Assembly (NCBI RefSeq): GCF_030027245.1
Contig: NZ_JASERT010000001.1
Span: 1,261,001-1,325,000, forward strand
Reading direction: 5' to 3'
Length of the DNA stretch: 64,000 bases
Origin: Asticcacaulis sp. EMRT-3
GTDB taxonomy: Bacteria; Pseudomonadota; Alphaproteobacteria; Caulobacterales; Caulobacteraceae
How positions within the stretch are numbered: the first letter of the stretch is position 1; each line of letters begins with the position of its first letter. Made by a program: the position numbers and the translations under genes. Below are positions 8,242 to 16,804 of this stretch, one piece after another. The notes under the pieces were generated by a model. That model searched no databases. It was given only the letters and a program-made list of their open reading frames with translations, and was not told the origin of the DNA.

Positions 8242-8811
8242 ATGAAATTGGTGAACGTCGCGACGGGCATGGTGATGCTGGCGGGGGCAGGCCTGATCGG
8301 CCTGACGGGCTGCTCATCCACCAAGAATGCGCTCGGCCTGAACAAGGTGGTGCCGGATGAATTCCTGGTCGTCACCAAGGCGCCGCTGGTCGTGCCGCCC
8401 GATTACGCCCTGCGTCCGCCCAATCCCGGTGAGCCGCGCCCGCAGGAATTGCAGCCGGAAAGCCAGGCGCGTCAGGCGCTGCTGGGTGAGCGCGATGCGG
8501 TCAACCGCTCCGAAGGCGAAAAGCTGCTGGTGGCCAAGGCGGGCGGCGACAAGGCCGATCCGCTGGCCCGCTATGTGGTCGATGACGAATTCGGCGACCT
8601 GGCCTATAAGGAGCCGTCCTTCGCTGACAAGGTGATGTTCTGGCACAAGCCCAAGGACACATCGGTCGCCGACAACAATACCACGATGGGCGATGCCTCC
8701 ACCCCGGTCGATGCCGCCGCCGAACAGGCGCGTCTCAAGGCGCTGGTCGGCACACAGCCGATCATTATCGAACAGAGGCGCGACCCCAAGTTCAAACTGC
8801 CGGGTCTTTAA
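8242..8811 (+). CDS. DUF3035 family outer-membrane lipoprotein
   Basis: A 189-residue protein with a lipoprotein signal peptide: MKLVNVATGMVMLAGAGL then the lipobox LTGC, with Cys at about residue 24. The sequence around DEFLVVTKAPLVVPPDYALRPPNPGEPRP is characteristic of DUF3035, a family found downstream of lspA in alphaproteobacteria. The remainder is hydrophilic and alanine/lysine rich, ending in DPKFKLPGL. A ribosome site (TGGAG) lies seven bases before the ATG. Its molecular function is not known. The 115 bases between lspA and this gene hold no other gene; they may contain a promoter. Confidence 0.88.
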   Translation: MKLVNVATGMVMLAGAGLIGLTGCSSTKNALGLNKVVPDEFLVVTKAPLVVPPDYALRPPNPGEPRPQELQPESQARQALLGERDAVNRSEGEKLLVAKAGGDKADPLARYVVDDEFGDLAYKEPSFADKVMFWHKPKDTSVADNNTTMGDASTPVDAAAEQARLKALVGTQPIIIEQRRDPKFKLPGL

Positions 8812-8838
8812 AGGCAGGTTGGCATTTACATAGTTTGC

Positions 8839-8870
8839 AAAAAGGCGTTCCTTGTGAGCGCCTTTTTCTT
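8839..8870 (+). terminator. Rho-independent terminator after the DUF3035 gene
   Basis: AAAAAGGCG (8839-8847) pairs with CGCCTTTTT (8859-8867), followed by CTT. It separates the ileS-lspA-lipoprotein unit from the methyltransferase gene, whose ribosome site GGGAG starts directly after it. Confidence 0.85.
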
Positions 8871-8882
8871 TGGGAGACGACC

Positions 8883-9650
8883 ATGATGAAAGCCTTTTCC
8901 GCACTGGCCCTGTCGCTGTTCCTGTCCGGCAGCCTTATGGCCGCTCCCGCCCTGGCCCAGACTAACCCTTGCGCCGCCGGGGCCTCGCTCGATACGCGAC
9001 TGGCGGCGGCGCTGGCCCGCCCTGACCGGCCCGCCGGTCAGAAAGCAGCCGACGCCACGCGCGCCAGTGAAAACCGCTTCCTGTTCAGCTATATCCATCC
9101 CGGCGATCATGTGCTCGATCTCGGCGCGGGCGGCGGCTATGCCTCGATGCTGCTGTCGGCAGCGGTATGCGGTGGCTCGGTCGATTCGCAAAATCCCGCC
9201 CAGTGGGACAAGACGCCGGAGGCCCGTGCGACGATGGCGCAGGCCCGGCCCAATATTCACCTGCTTGAGGTCGATTTCGACAAGGTGCCGGTTCCGGCCA
9301 CCCCCTATGACGCCATCTTCATCGGCACCATCTATCACGACACCTATAATATGCCCGGCGCCAATGGTGGGGCGATGGACAAGGCGCTCTATGCCACGCT
9401 CAAGCCCAGCGGGCTGGTGATTCTGGTCGATCACGCGGCAGCACGCGGCGCGGGCACCACCCAGACCAATACCCTGCACCGTATCGACAAGCAGGTGGTG
9501 CTCGATGATTTCAAGGCGGCGGGGTTTGATCTGATCGTCGATTCCGATGCCCTGGCCAATCCCGCCGATGACCATACGCTGAAGGTTTTCGATCCCTTGA
9601 TTCGCGGCCATACCGACCGGATGGCGCTGGTGTTCAAAAAGCCTGAATAG
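8883..9650 (+). CDS. Exported class I SAM-dependent methyltransferase-like protein
   Basis: The start ATGATG follows GGGAG at a good distance. Residues 1-26 (MMKAFSALALSLFLSGSLMAAPALAQ) are a clear Sec signal peptide ending in ALAQ. The mature part is a Rossmann methyltransferase: motif I is VLDLGAGGGYASML, followed by YDAIFIGTIYHDTYN and LKPSGLVILVDHAA. Proteins of this type occur in Caulobacter relatives and other proteobacteria, but S-adenosylmethionine is not expected in the periplasm, so either a different ligand is bound or the role is not methyl transfer. It has its own promoter space after a terminator. Substrate unknown. Confidence 0.82.
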   Translation: MMKAFSALALSLFLSGSLMAAPALAQTNPCAAGASLDTRLAAALARPDRPAGQKAADATRASENRFLFSYIHPGDHVLDLGAGGGYASMLLSAAVCGGSVDSQNPAQWDKTPEARATMAQARPNIHLLEVDFDKVPVPATPYDAIFIGTIYHDTYNMPGANGGAMDKALYATLKPSGLVILVDHAAARGAGTTQTNTLHRIDKQVVLDDFKAAGFDLIVDSDALANPADDHTLKVFDPLIRGHTDRMALVFKKPE

Positions 9651-9949
9651 GTTTTTGGCCGAAGGCCGCCATCCTCGCTCCAGTGCCGTCCACTCCCGAT
9701 AGCGGTAGCGTGAGGCCATCCGGAAAATCTGTGTCAATCTGTGGATCAAAAACCGAACCTTCGTAACGCCCTCAGGCGGTAGGAAGGGAATCCACAGATG
9801 GCACAGATGAACACAGATGTTCATGTCGAACAGCACGCTACCGCTATCAAATGTGGCTTTGCAGGCTGCATTGAGAAACCTGAACTTCGTTTCCGTGTTT
9901 TCCGTGGTCAATCCTTCTCTCCTGCACCGACTCCGGCTATTCTGGCCCG
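9651..9949. repeat. Nested inverted repeat between the methyltransferase gene and mutL
   Basis: This gene-free gap holds a long imperfect palindrome. The outer arms are GATAGCGGTAGCGTG (9698-9712) and its exact complement CACGCTACCGCTATC (9834-9848). The inner arms are ATCTGTGTCAATCTGTGGAT (9727-9746) and ATCCACAGATGGCACAGAT (9790-9808). The inner unit resembles widespread extragenic repeats of the CACAGAT type. A short AGCGGTAGCG word also occurs within ileS near 6044. The mutL promoter must lie in or after this block. Confidence 0.8.
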
Positions 9950-11794
9950 ATGAATCTGATCCAACGCCTGCCGCAGGACACCATCAACCGCATCGCCGCC
10001 GGCGAGGTGGTCGAGCGTCCGGCTTCGGCCATCAAGGAACTGGTTGAAAACGCCATCGACGCCGGAGCCACGCGCATCGAGATTTCGGCCTCGCAAGGCG
10101 GGTTGTCGCGCATCCTGATCGAGGATAATGGCTGCGGCATGGGGCCCGACGATCTGCAACTGGCCATCGAGCGCCACGCCACCTCAAAGCTGAAACCACA
10201 AGCCGACGGCTCATGGGATCTGCTGCATATCCAGACCCTCGGTTTTCGCGGTGAGGCCCTGCCCTCGATGGGATCGGTGGCGCGTCTCGGCATTACGTCG
10301 CGCACCTTGGGCGGCGAGGCCCTGCACATTGCAGTCGATGCCGGGCGCGTTTCGCCCCTGCGCCCCGCCGCCTTCGGTCAGGAGCACGGCACACGCATCG
10401 ATTTGTCCGACCTGTTCTACGCCACCCCGGCGCGGCTGAAATTCATGAAGTCCGACCGCTCGGAAAATATGGCGATCAGCGAAGAGGTGCGCCGTCAGGC
10501 GATGGCGCATGAGCATGTTGGCTTCACGCTCGAACTGGACGGCAGGAAGGTGCTGAAACTGTTTGCCGAACCCGCCGGTGTCGAGGGGCGTTTGCGCCGC
10601 CTGTCCGCCCTGCTCGGCGATGAATTTTCCGGCAATGCCCTGCTGATCGACCAGCAGCGCGAAGGCGTGCGCCTCACCGGCTATGCGGGCCTGCCGACCT
10701 TTTCGCGCGGCAATGCCATGCACCAGTATCTGTTCGTCAATAACCGCCCGGTGCGCGACAAGCTGCTGGCAGGATCCTTGCGCGCGGCCTATGCCGATTT
10801 TCTGGCGCGTGACCGCCATCCGCTGGCCGCCCTGTTTGTGGAAATCGACCCGCAGGATCTCGATGTCAATGTTCATCCGGCCAAGTCGGAGGTGCGTTTC
10901 CGCGATCCCAATCTGGTGCGCGGCCTGATCATCGGCGCGCTGAAACACGCTTTGGCCTCGGCGGGTCATCGCGCCTCGACCACCGTGGCGCAATCCACCC
11001 TGTCGAGCTTCCGCCCGCAAGGCGCGGTGCAGCCCCTGCTCCACCTCCATCGCCCCAATCCCGCTCAGATCGCAGCGGTACGGCCGTATGTGGCACCTGA
11101 ACCGTCGCCCTTTATGCCGGTGGCGCGCGTCGAGCCCGCTCCTGCCGATGCCGAACCGCTTTACGGCGTGGCCGAGGCCGAACCGGAGGTCGCGGAAATA
11201 GCCAGTACGGCGACCTACCCCCTCGGCGCAGCGCGGGCGCAGTTGCACGAAACCTATATTTTGGCGCAGACGGCGGACGGGCTGGTCATTGTCGATCAGC
11301 ACGCCGCCCATGAGCGGCTTGTGTACGAGGAGATGAAGGCGGGCATGGCGGCGGGGCACGTCCAGAGTCAGGCCCTGCTCATCCCCGAAATCGTCGATCT
11401 CGAACGCGACGAGGTCAGCCGCCTGATGGCGCGCGCCGAGGATCTGGCCATGATGGGCTTAAGCCTCGAAGCCTTCGGCCCCACCAGCCTTTTGGTGCGC
11501 GAAGTGCCTGCCCTGCTTGGCGATTGCGATATTGCCGGACTGGTGCGCGATCTGGCCGACGACCTGAGCGAACACGGCGAATTGCTGGCCCTGAAAGAGC
11601 GCATGGCCGAAATCTGCGGCGACCATGCCTGCCGCCACAGCGTCCGTTCGGGCCGCCGCCTCAATGGCGAAGAAATGAACGCCCTGCTGCGCCAGATGGA
11701 GGCCACGCCCCATTCCGGCCAGTGCAATCACGGCCGCCCCACCTATGTCGAACTGAAGCTCAAGGACATAGAAAGGCTATTCGGACGGCGTTGA
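9950..11794 (+). CDS. mutL: DNA mismatch repair protein MutL
   Basis: A 614-residue mismatch-repair ATPase that links MutS to strand excision. The N-terminal GHKL ATPase shows [28 protein letters not shown] (helix with the catalytic Glu), EDNGCGM, and [15 protein letters not shown]. The middle S5-like domain includes VNNRPVRDK and [16 protein letters not shown] variable linker (about 345-425) precedes the C-terminal dimer domain. [13 protein letters not shown] begins at residue 449 and fits DQHA(X)2E(X)4E, so this MutL should have nicking activity, as expected for bacteria without MutH. The end ([13 protein letters not shown]) is normal. Its stop codon lies in a short direct repeat. Confidence 0.97.
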   Translation: MNLIQRLPQDTINRIAAGEVVERPASAIKELVENAIDAGATRIEISASQGGLSRILIEDNGCGMGPDDLQLAIERHATSKLKPQADGSWDLLHIQTLGFRGEALPSMGSVARLGITSRTLGGEALHIAVDAGRVSPLRPAAFGQEHGTRIDLSDLFYATPARLKFMKSDRSENMAISEEVRRQAMAHEHVGFTLELDGRKVLKLFAEPAGVEGRLRRLSALLGDEFSGNALLIDQQREGVRLTGYAGLPTFSRGNAMHQYLFVNNRPVRDKLLAGSLRAAYADFLARDRHPLAALFVEIDPQDLDVNVHPAKSEVRFRDPNLVRGLIIGALKHALASAGHRASTTVAQSTLSSFRPQGAVQPLLHLHRPNPAQIAAVRPYVAPEPSPFMPVARVEPAPADAEPLYGVAEAEPEVAEIASTATYPLGAARAQLHETYILAQTADGLVIVDQHAAHERLVYEEMKAGMAAGHVQSQALLIPEIVDLERDEVSRLMARAEDLAMMGLSLEAFGPTSLLVREVPALLGDCDIAGLVRDLADDLSEHGELLALKERMAEICGDHACRHSVRSGRRLNGEEMNALLRQMEATPHSGQCNHGRPTYVELKLKDIERLFGRR

Positions 11795-11841
11795 ATGCCG
11801 CCCTGTGGGAGCGTCTATTCAGACGGCGTTGAACGCCGCCC
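11777..11841. repeat. Direct repeat of 27 bp at the 3' end of mutL
   Basis: CTATTCGGACGGCGTTGAAT...GCCC (11777-11803) recurs with two changes at 11815-11841, a period of 38 bases. Each copy contains the hairpin GGCG-TTGAA/TTGAAC-CGCC. The mutL stop codon TGA lies in the first copy. It may serve as a terminator, though no clear T-run follows on either strand; the next 50 bases hold A-rich and GC-rich blocks before the convergent small gene. Confidence 0.7.
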
Positions 11842-11894
11842 GCGGTTTTGCGCGCAAAAAAACCCGCAACCGCAAGGTTACAGGCCAATAATTT

Positions 11895-12047
11895 TCAGTG
11901 CTGCGTAAAGTTCAGAACCATGAGGCTGAGCCCCATCAGAATGCCCCAGGCCTGAACACTGAGCCCTGCCATCAGCAGCAGCTTCAGCGCTTCGGAACGG
12001 CGCTTGGGCGCGCGGGTCTTCATGGCTTCGGTTGTCTGGAAATCCAT
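11895..12047 (-). CDS. Small single-pass membrane protein (50 residues), function unknown
   Basis: I start at MDFQTTEAMKT because GGTGAGAT lies just upstream of that ATG; the longer reading from 12146 has no such site. The product has a basic N-terminal half (KTRAPKRRSEALK) and one hydrophobic helix (LLLMAGLSVQAWGILMGLSLMVLNF), with the N-terminus predicted inside. It is convergent with mutL. I do not recognise the family. The region 12048-12304 upstream holds no gene that I can support; it is AT-rich near 12230-12320. Confidence 0.6.
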   Translation of the reverse strand: MDFQTTEAMKTRAPKRRSEALKLLLMAGLSVQAWGILMGLSLMVLNFTQH

Positions 12048-12304
12048 TATCTCACCCCTGATTTTAAGTCTGCCCCTGAAGGACAATCCAGAGCCCCCAA
12101 GCTTTCCCAAGCAAAAAGGCTCTCTGAATGACAAAGCTTTCAGCAAGTTTTATGCCCTGTACGCGGCCTTGTCTGAAATTTACGCCTTGTTAAGGACATA
12201 GTGTGGATAAGAGCGGGAAAGCGTCAATAGATTATTTTTGGATATGCGCCAAATTTGCCACTTTGACGATAAAGAAACGATAAAAATGCTTTGAAATCAG
12301 AGAT

Positions 12305-12880
12305 TTAAAAATTAATAATTTTTTGTTTAAGGAATAAAACCTGCGCCGCGCCGTAGGTTTTAGTGTTGAGAATATCCCACACATCAGTGACAAAATTATC
12401 CTCGTCAGCGGCGCGTTCAAAGACGATCACGGCCTCATCCGACAACCATTTACCATCGATCAAACCGGCCAAAGCCTTTTCGCCAAGGCCTTTGCGATAG
12501 GGCGGATCGAGAAACACCAGATCGAAAACTTCCGCAATCGCACCGGGACGCGCCCCCAACTGGGTGGCGTCGCGGCGATGGATGCGGCTTGTGCCAAAAA
12601 GACCGAAGGTTTCGATATTGTCACGGATCGCACCGCGCGCCGCCTCGTCGGTTTCAACGAACAGGCAGAAGGCCGCGCCGCGCGACATGGCCTCCAGCCC
12701 CAGCGCGCCCGAACCGGCAAAGGCGTCCATCACGCGCGCCCCGGCGATCGGCGGCGCCCAGTCGGCATGGGCCAGCACATTGAACACGGCCTCACGCGCC
12801 CGATCCGAGGTGGGCCGCGTCTGGCGGCCCTCCGGCGTCACGAGGCTGCGCCCCTTATAGTCACCGCCAACGATGCGCAT
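12305..12880 (-). CDS. rsmD: 16S rRNA (guanine(966)-N2)-methyltransferase
   Basis: The 191-residue protein matches RsmD over its length. It starts with MRIVGGDYKGRSLVTPEGRQTRPTSDRAREAVFN, the family N-terminus, then SAM motif I (VMDAFAGSGALGLEAMSRG) and the catalytic motif DPPY (VFLDPPYRKGL). It methylates G966 of 16S rRNA in the assembled small subunit. It begins six bases after the stop of the pseudouridine synthase gene and is probably co-transcribed with it, so this is an rRNA modification pair. The C-terminus is AT-rich and ends in KQKIINF. Confidence 0.95.
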   Translation of the reverse strand: MRIVGGDYKGRSLVTPEGRQTRPTSDRAREAVFNVLAHADWAPPIAGARVMDAFAGSGALGLEAMSRGAAFCLFVETDEAARGAIRDNIETFGLFGTSRIHRRDATQLGARPGAIAEVFDLVFLDPPYRKGLGEKALAGLIDGKWLSDEAVIVFERAADEDNFVTDVWDILNTKTYGAAQVLFLKQKIINF

Positions 12881-12886
12881 CCGGCC

Positions 12887-14992
12887 TTACCCGCGCGGTT
12901 TACGCGGGCCAGAGGGCCTGGCACCCGCAGGCTTGCCGCCAAACGACGGCTTGCCACCGGCGGGACGGCCTTCGGATGAGCGCTGGAACCCGCCGCCCGT
13001 CGGGCGATCCGAACGCGGCTTATCGCCATAGCTTTTGCGTTCGCCGCCTTCACGCGCGGCATAGGGTTTCTTATCGCCAAAATCGCGCTTCGGGCGGTCG
13101 CCATAGGCTTTGCGTTCGCCGCCAGCGCCCTCTTCACGCGGGACCCACGGCTTTTTGAAAGCGGGGCGCTCGCCTTGAGGTCTGTCGCCTTGGGGCCTGT
13201 CGCTGCGCGGCTTATCGCCATAGCTCTTGCGCTCGCCGCCTTCACGCGCGCCATAGGGCTTCTTGTCGCCGAAATCGCGCTTGGGCCGGTCGCCATAGGT
13301 TTTACGCTCGCCGCCAGCCCCCTCTTCGCGCGGGGCCCACGGCTTTTTGAAAGCGGGACGCTCCCCTTGCGGCCTGTCGCCTTGAGGCCTGTCGCCACGC
13401 GGCTTATCACCATAAGGCTTCTTATCGCCAAAATCGCGGCGCGGGCCACGTTCGCCACCTTCGGCGCGCGGTGTCCATGTCTTTTTCGGACGCTCGCCTT
13501 CCGGCGCACCGGCGTTGCGCGGCGCACGGCCCTGCGGACCAAATTCCGCCTTGGCGCGCGCATAGGCCCCGGCCTCGCCGAGATCCTGACGCGGCTTGAA
13601 ATCACGGCCCCCATCACGGCTACCGCTGCGCGCCGGACGCTCAGGCCGGGCACCGCGTTCCGGTTTCGGCATCCAGGCTTTCGCCGGGCGATCACCTTGC
13701 GGCCTGTCACTTTGCGGCCTGTCACCATATTCACGCTTCTTGATCACCGGACGGTCACCATAGTCGCGGGAAGGCTTGCGGTCGCGCGCCTCGCCATCGC
13801 CTTCAAAGCGCGGGCGCTGATCGAAATCTCTTTCCTTGAATTCGCGCTTGTCCATCATTTCCGAGCGCGGCTTCCACACCTTGGCAGCCGGTTTGCCCTC
13901 GCCGAAAGCGGGGCCGAAAGCGGGTTTGTCACCGCGACCGGCACCAAAACGATCCCCGCCGCCACGACGGCCAGCCGGAGCATCACCACCAGCCCGCGCG
14001 GGCCTGCCTTCCGAACGGGTCTGCGAAGCGCCTTCCGGCGGCAGGTGACGCAATTCGACCACATCGCCCAGCAGTTCGCGGATGACGCGCGGCCCCACCT
14101 CCTCGGCCTCACCGGGTTCGAGATTGCCCAGCAGGAACGGCCCATAGGCCAGACGGATCAGGCGGTTAACCTTCAGCCCGATCGATTCCAGCACCTTGCG
14201 GACTTCGCGGTTCTTGCCTTCGGTGATCGCCACGGTCAGCCAGACATTGGCGCGGCCATCGGCCTTTTCCGACATCTTGTCGAGCGTGGCCTCCATCGGG
14301 CCATAGATGACGCCCTCCACCGTAGTGCCGTCGCGCAGGCGATCCAGCTTCGACTGGGTGGTGTGGCCCAGCGCCCGGGCGCGATAGCGGCGCACCCAGC
14401 CTGATGACGGTTTTTCCAGCGAACGCGCCAGTTCGCCATCATTGGTCAGCAGCAAAAGCCCTTCGGAATTGAGATCAAGGCGGCCCACCGAAATGACGCG
14501 CGGCAAGCCTTCGGGCAGCTTGTCGAACACAGTGGAGCGGCCTTCGGGATCGCGGTGGGTGGTGACCAGACCGACCGGCTTATGATAGCGCCACAGGCGC
14601 GTCGGCTCGGCCTTGCCGATCACCTGGCCCTCGACCGTGATGACATCAGTCGGCTTGACCAGCACAGCGGGGGTTTCGAGGATGCGGCCATTGACGGCGA
14701 TCTTGCCGAGGCCGATCAGGCGTTCCACTTCGCGGCGCGAAGCCAGACCGGCGCGCGCCAGCACCTTGGCGATGCGTTCGCCCGTGGCCTTGACCTCGGC
14801 TTTTTTAGGGGGTTTCTTGCGCTCCGGCTTGCCCGCCGCTTCGCGCGCATCGCGCAGTTCCTGCGGGATATAGAGATGGCCGTCGGCCATATCCTGCGCG
14901 TCTTTTTGCGCTTTCAGCTCTGCCTGCGTCGGCATCGGCGGGGTTTCGGCTTCGTCACGCTCTCCAGCGTTACTGTCTTCGGTCACGTCCAT
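12887..14992 (-). CDS. Pseudouridine synthase of the RluB/RluE/RsuA group with a long disordered tail
   Basis: The first 335 or so residues are a complete RsuA-type enzyme that turns uridine into pseudouridine in rRNA. There is a lysine-rich leader, an S4 RNA-binding domain (RIAKVLARAGLASRREVERLI) at about 72-120, and the catalytic domain with the essential Asp in VGRLDLNSEGLLLLTNDG (about residue 168). NREVRKVLESIGLKVNRLIR follows. The remaining 360 residues are low-complexity, rich in Arg, Gly, Asp, Lys and Pro, and contain near-identical repeats of about 64 residues (DRPQGDRPQGERPAFKKPW, GGERKTYGDRPKRDFGDKKPYG). Such tails occur in alphaproteobacterial homologues and probably bind RNA. The reverse strand shows a long open frame only because of codon bias. 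Confidence 0.9.
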   Translation of the reverse strand: MDVTEDSNAGERDEAETPPMPTQAELKAQKDAQDMADGHLYIPQELRDAREAAGKPERKKPPKKAEVKATGERIAKVLARAGLASRREVERLIGLGKIAVNGRILETPAVLVKPTDVITVEGQVIGKAEPTRLWRYHKPVGLVTTHRDPEGRSTVFDKLPEGLPRVISVGRLDLNSEGLLLLTNDGELARSLEKPSSGWVRRYRARALGHTTQSKLDRLRDGTTVEGVIYGPMEATLDKMSEKADGRANVWLTVAITEGKNREVRKVLESIGLKVNRLIRLAYGPFLLGNLEPGEAEEVGPRVIRELLGDVVELRHLPPEGASQTRSEGRPARAGGDAPAGRRGGGDRFGAGRGDKPAFGPAFGEGKPAAKVWKPRSEMMDKREFKERDFDQRPRFEGDGEARDRKPSRDYGDRPVIKKREYGDRPQSDRPQGDRPAKAWMPKPERGARPERPARSGSRDGGRDFKPRQDLGEAGAYARAKAEFGPQGRAPRNAGAPEGERPKKTWTPRAEGGERGPRRDFGDKKPYGDKPRGDRPQGDRPQGERPAFKKPWAPREEGAGGERKTYGDRPKRDFGDKKPYGAREGGERKSYGDKPRSDRPQGDRPQGERPAFKKPWVPREEGAGGERKAYGDRPKRDFGDKKPYAAREGGERKSYGDKPRSDRPTGGGFQRSSEGRPAGGKPSFGGKPAGARPSGPRKPRG
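13014..13450. repeat. Tandem repeat of about 192 bp in the pseudouridine synthase tail
   Basis: The block beginning TATCGCCATAGCTTTTGCG at 13021 recurs at 13213, 192 bases away, with few changes, and a third, partial copy follows to about 13450. Shorter units (GGTCTGTCGCCTTG) are repeated inside. The units keep the frame of the protein, so copy number changes would lengthen or shorten the tail by 64 residues. Confidence 0.75.
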
Positions 14993-15008
14993 GACTTTCT
15001 ATGGTAGG

Positions 15009-15053
15009 GCCCCTCATAAGGGGCATGGCTATAATAGAGCCCTCATTCAGGGC
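15009..15053. promoter_or_regulatory. Two tandem hairpins between the divergent pseudouridine synthase and tadA genes
   Basis: GCCCCT-CATA-AGGGGC (15009-15024) and GCCCT-CATTC-AGGGC (15039-15053) form two hairpins, each followed by ATGG, 30 bases apart. They lie in the 112-base divergent promoter region. They could be duplicated operators or a leader structure of one of the two genes. Confidence 0.45.
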
Positions 15054-15104
15054 ATGGGTCTTTTTACTTGACGCCGCCGCCGGGAAACCGTCTTTCACAT
15101 CGCT

Positions 15105-15578
15105 ATGGACAAAGACGACGAAACCCTGATGCAGGCAGCGCTGGCCAAGGCGCATGAAGCGGCCCTGGCCGATGAGGTGCCGATTGGCGCTCTAATCTTC
15201 GATCCGTCAAGTAAAACCATCATGACCGCGCAGAGAAATTCGCCGATCAGTCTCCATGATCCGTGCGCCCATGCCGAAATTCTGGCCCTGCGCGAAGCGG
15301 GCCGCCTCACCGGCAATTACCGCCTGAACGATCTGTGGCTGTATGTGACGCTGGAACCCTGCGCCATGTGTGCAGGCGCGATCAGCCATGCCCGCATCCA
15401 GCGCCTGATCTATGGGGCTGATGATCCGAAAGGCGGCGCGGTGGCGCATGGGGCGAAGTTTTTCGCGCAAGCCACCTGCCACTGGAAGCCTGAGGTCACG
15501 GCGGGCGTGCTGGCCGAAACCAGCGCCGGCCTGCTCAAAAGCTTCTTCAGGGCCCGCCGCAAACCGCGCGACGCCTGA
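15105..15578 (+). CDS. tadA: tRNA adenosine(34) deaminase
   Basis: A 157-residue zinc deaminase that converts A34 of tRNA-Arg(ACG) to inosine. The zinc and catalytic motifs are visible: HAEI (CAHAEILAL, the proton-shuttle Glu) and PCAMC (TLEPCAMCAGAI). The contexts VPIGALIF and ARIQRLIYGADDPKGGA are family features. The length is normal. Near the end the sequence is rich in Lys and Arg (FFRARRKPRDA). It is followed after 59 bases by mscS on the same strand. Confidence 0.94.
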   Translation: MDKDDETLMQAALAKAHEAALADEVPIGALIFDPSSKTIMTAQRNSPISLHDPCAHAEILALREAGRLTGNYRLNDLWLYVTLEPCAMCAGAISHARIQRLIYGADDPKGGAVAHGAKFFAQATCHWKPEVTAGVLAETSAGLLKSFFRARRKPRDA

Positions 15579-15637
15579 AAAGGGGTTCAAATCGGCCGCC
15601 GGATAGGGTTTAAAGGGGCCGGCTTTCAGGAGACAGC

Positions 15638-16507
15638 ATGAACGGTTTCGATTTCAGCTCATTGAAGACCTTCTTCACTAGGCTCGGCGGCCTCATCCAG
15701 CACTATGGCCAGCATCTGGCGGCCAAGCCCGATTTCTTCGCCAATCTCGGCTGGGCGGCGGTGATCCTGCTGGTCACGTTCATTATTTCGGGCATGTTGT
15801 CCGACGCCGTCAAGCGTACGGCGCGGCGGTTGGTGCAAAAGGATGGCGACCGCACCCTGCTGGAGTTTTTCTCGCAGGTCGTGCGCTGGCTGGTGCTGAT
15901 CGTCGGCCTCGTGGCCTGCCTGAAAAAGCTCGGCGTCGAAACGGCTTCGCTGATCACCATACTGGGCGCCGCCTCGCTGGCCATCGGTCTGGCCCTGCAA
16001 AGCACATTGAGCAATGTGGCTTCGGGCCTGATGATCCTGTTCAACAAGCCCTATCGCATCGGCGATATGGTGCGCATCGGCGATGTGCAGGGCGTGGTGC
16101 ATCGCCTGGGCATCTTCTCGACCGAGATCGACGATCTCGACAGCGTGCGGGTTTTCATTCCCAATACCAAGGTCTTTTCCGGCGACATTATCAACATCAC
16201 CAATAATGGCTCGCTGAAGGTCAGTGTCGAAGTCGATGTAGGCTATGATACCGACCTGCCGCTGGCGCTTTCGCTGCTGAAAGAGGTGGCGGCGCGCCAG
16301 CCCGACCGGATCAGCCACCGCGAACCTGTGGTCGGCTTTACCACCTTTGCCGACAGCGGCATCACCGCCCTGGTGCTGATCTGGGTCATGCCGTCCAACC
16401 TGATGGCGGCGCGCACGGCCCTGATCATCGACATCAAGGCCGAACTCGACAGGCACGGCATCGAAATTCCGTTCCCGCATCAGGTCGCGGTGCATAAAAA
16501 GGCTTAG
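15638..16507 (+). CDS. Small-conductance mechanosensitive channel of the MscS family
   Basis: A 289-residue inner-membrane channel. There are three hydrophobic segments (about 38-58, 82-103 and 107-135). The pore helix TM3 is ASLAIGLALQSTLSNVASGLMILFNKPYRIGD, the diagnostic MscS sequence. The beta domain (VQGVVHRLGIFSTEI...VFIPNTKVFSGDIINI) follows, then the C-terminal alpha/beta part. It releases solutes on hypo-osmotic shock. The start is supported by CAGGAGA eight bases upstream. Confidence 0.93.
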   Translation: MNGFDFSSLKTFFTRLGGLIQHYGQHLAAKPDFFANLGWAAVILLVTFIISGMLSDAVKRTARRLVQKDGDRTLLEFFSQVVRWLVLIVGLVACLKKLGVETASLITILGAASLAIGLALQSTLSNVASGLMILFNKPYRIGDMVRIGDVQGVVHRLGIFSTEIDDLDSVRVFIPNTKVFSGDIINITNNGSLKVSVEVDVGYDTDLPLALSLLKEVAARQPDRISHREPVVGFTTFADSGITALVLIWVMPSNLMAARTALIIDIKAELDRHGIEIPFPHQVAVHKKA

Positions 16508-16595
16508 GTTACGCCTCGATGCTCATGGTTTTGCAAAAGCTATAGTTTTACTTTGCCAAACTCCACGACCGCGCAACAGGGAGAAGGCAGGCGGC

Positions 16596-16665
16596 ACATC
16601 CCTCCTCCCTGCGCGAAGCGTGGGGAGGTGTCGAGCAAGCGAAGCGCGTCGAGACGGAGGGGCGC
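16596..16665. repeat. Palindromic repeat after mscS
   Basis: It shows CATCCCTCCTCCCTGCGCG...GGGGAGGTGTCGAG...CTCGAC-type arms and ends GACGGAGGGG at 16653-16662. It belongs to the same family as 4167-4293 and the ileS insert, including the IS110 target word CCCCTCCGTC in reverse complement. The gap from 16508 to 16933 contains only this and the next two repeats. Confidence 0.75.
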
Positions 16666-16695
16666 TGTCTTCAGCAATGTCGATCCGTCTTAGGT

Positions 16696-16800
16696 TAGAG
16701 CACTTTTCGATCTGATAGACTCAGATCGGCGCTCTAAGTTTTTGTTGTATCGCTCTTCCTTATCCAAAAAGTGGATCCACTTTTTGGGGAAACGCTCATT
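16696..16800. repeat. TAGAGC-type dispersed repeat, hairpin form
   Basis: The copy contains a strong hairpin CCAAAAAGTGGATCCACTTTTTGG (16764-16787 region) and begins TTAGAGCACTTTTCGATC. Related copies occur at 34711-34810, 34811-34912 and, shortened, 36963-37010. It directly precedes a copy of the 115-bp repeat. Confidence 0.75.
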
Positions 16801-16804
16801 GCTC

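Noticed and set aside
13175..14404. 409-codon open frame on the plus strand opposite the pseudouridine synthase
   Set aside because: It is the mirror of a GC-rich, repetitive coding sequence. The product has no fold-like pattern and the minus-strand gene is firmly identified.
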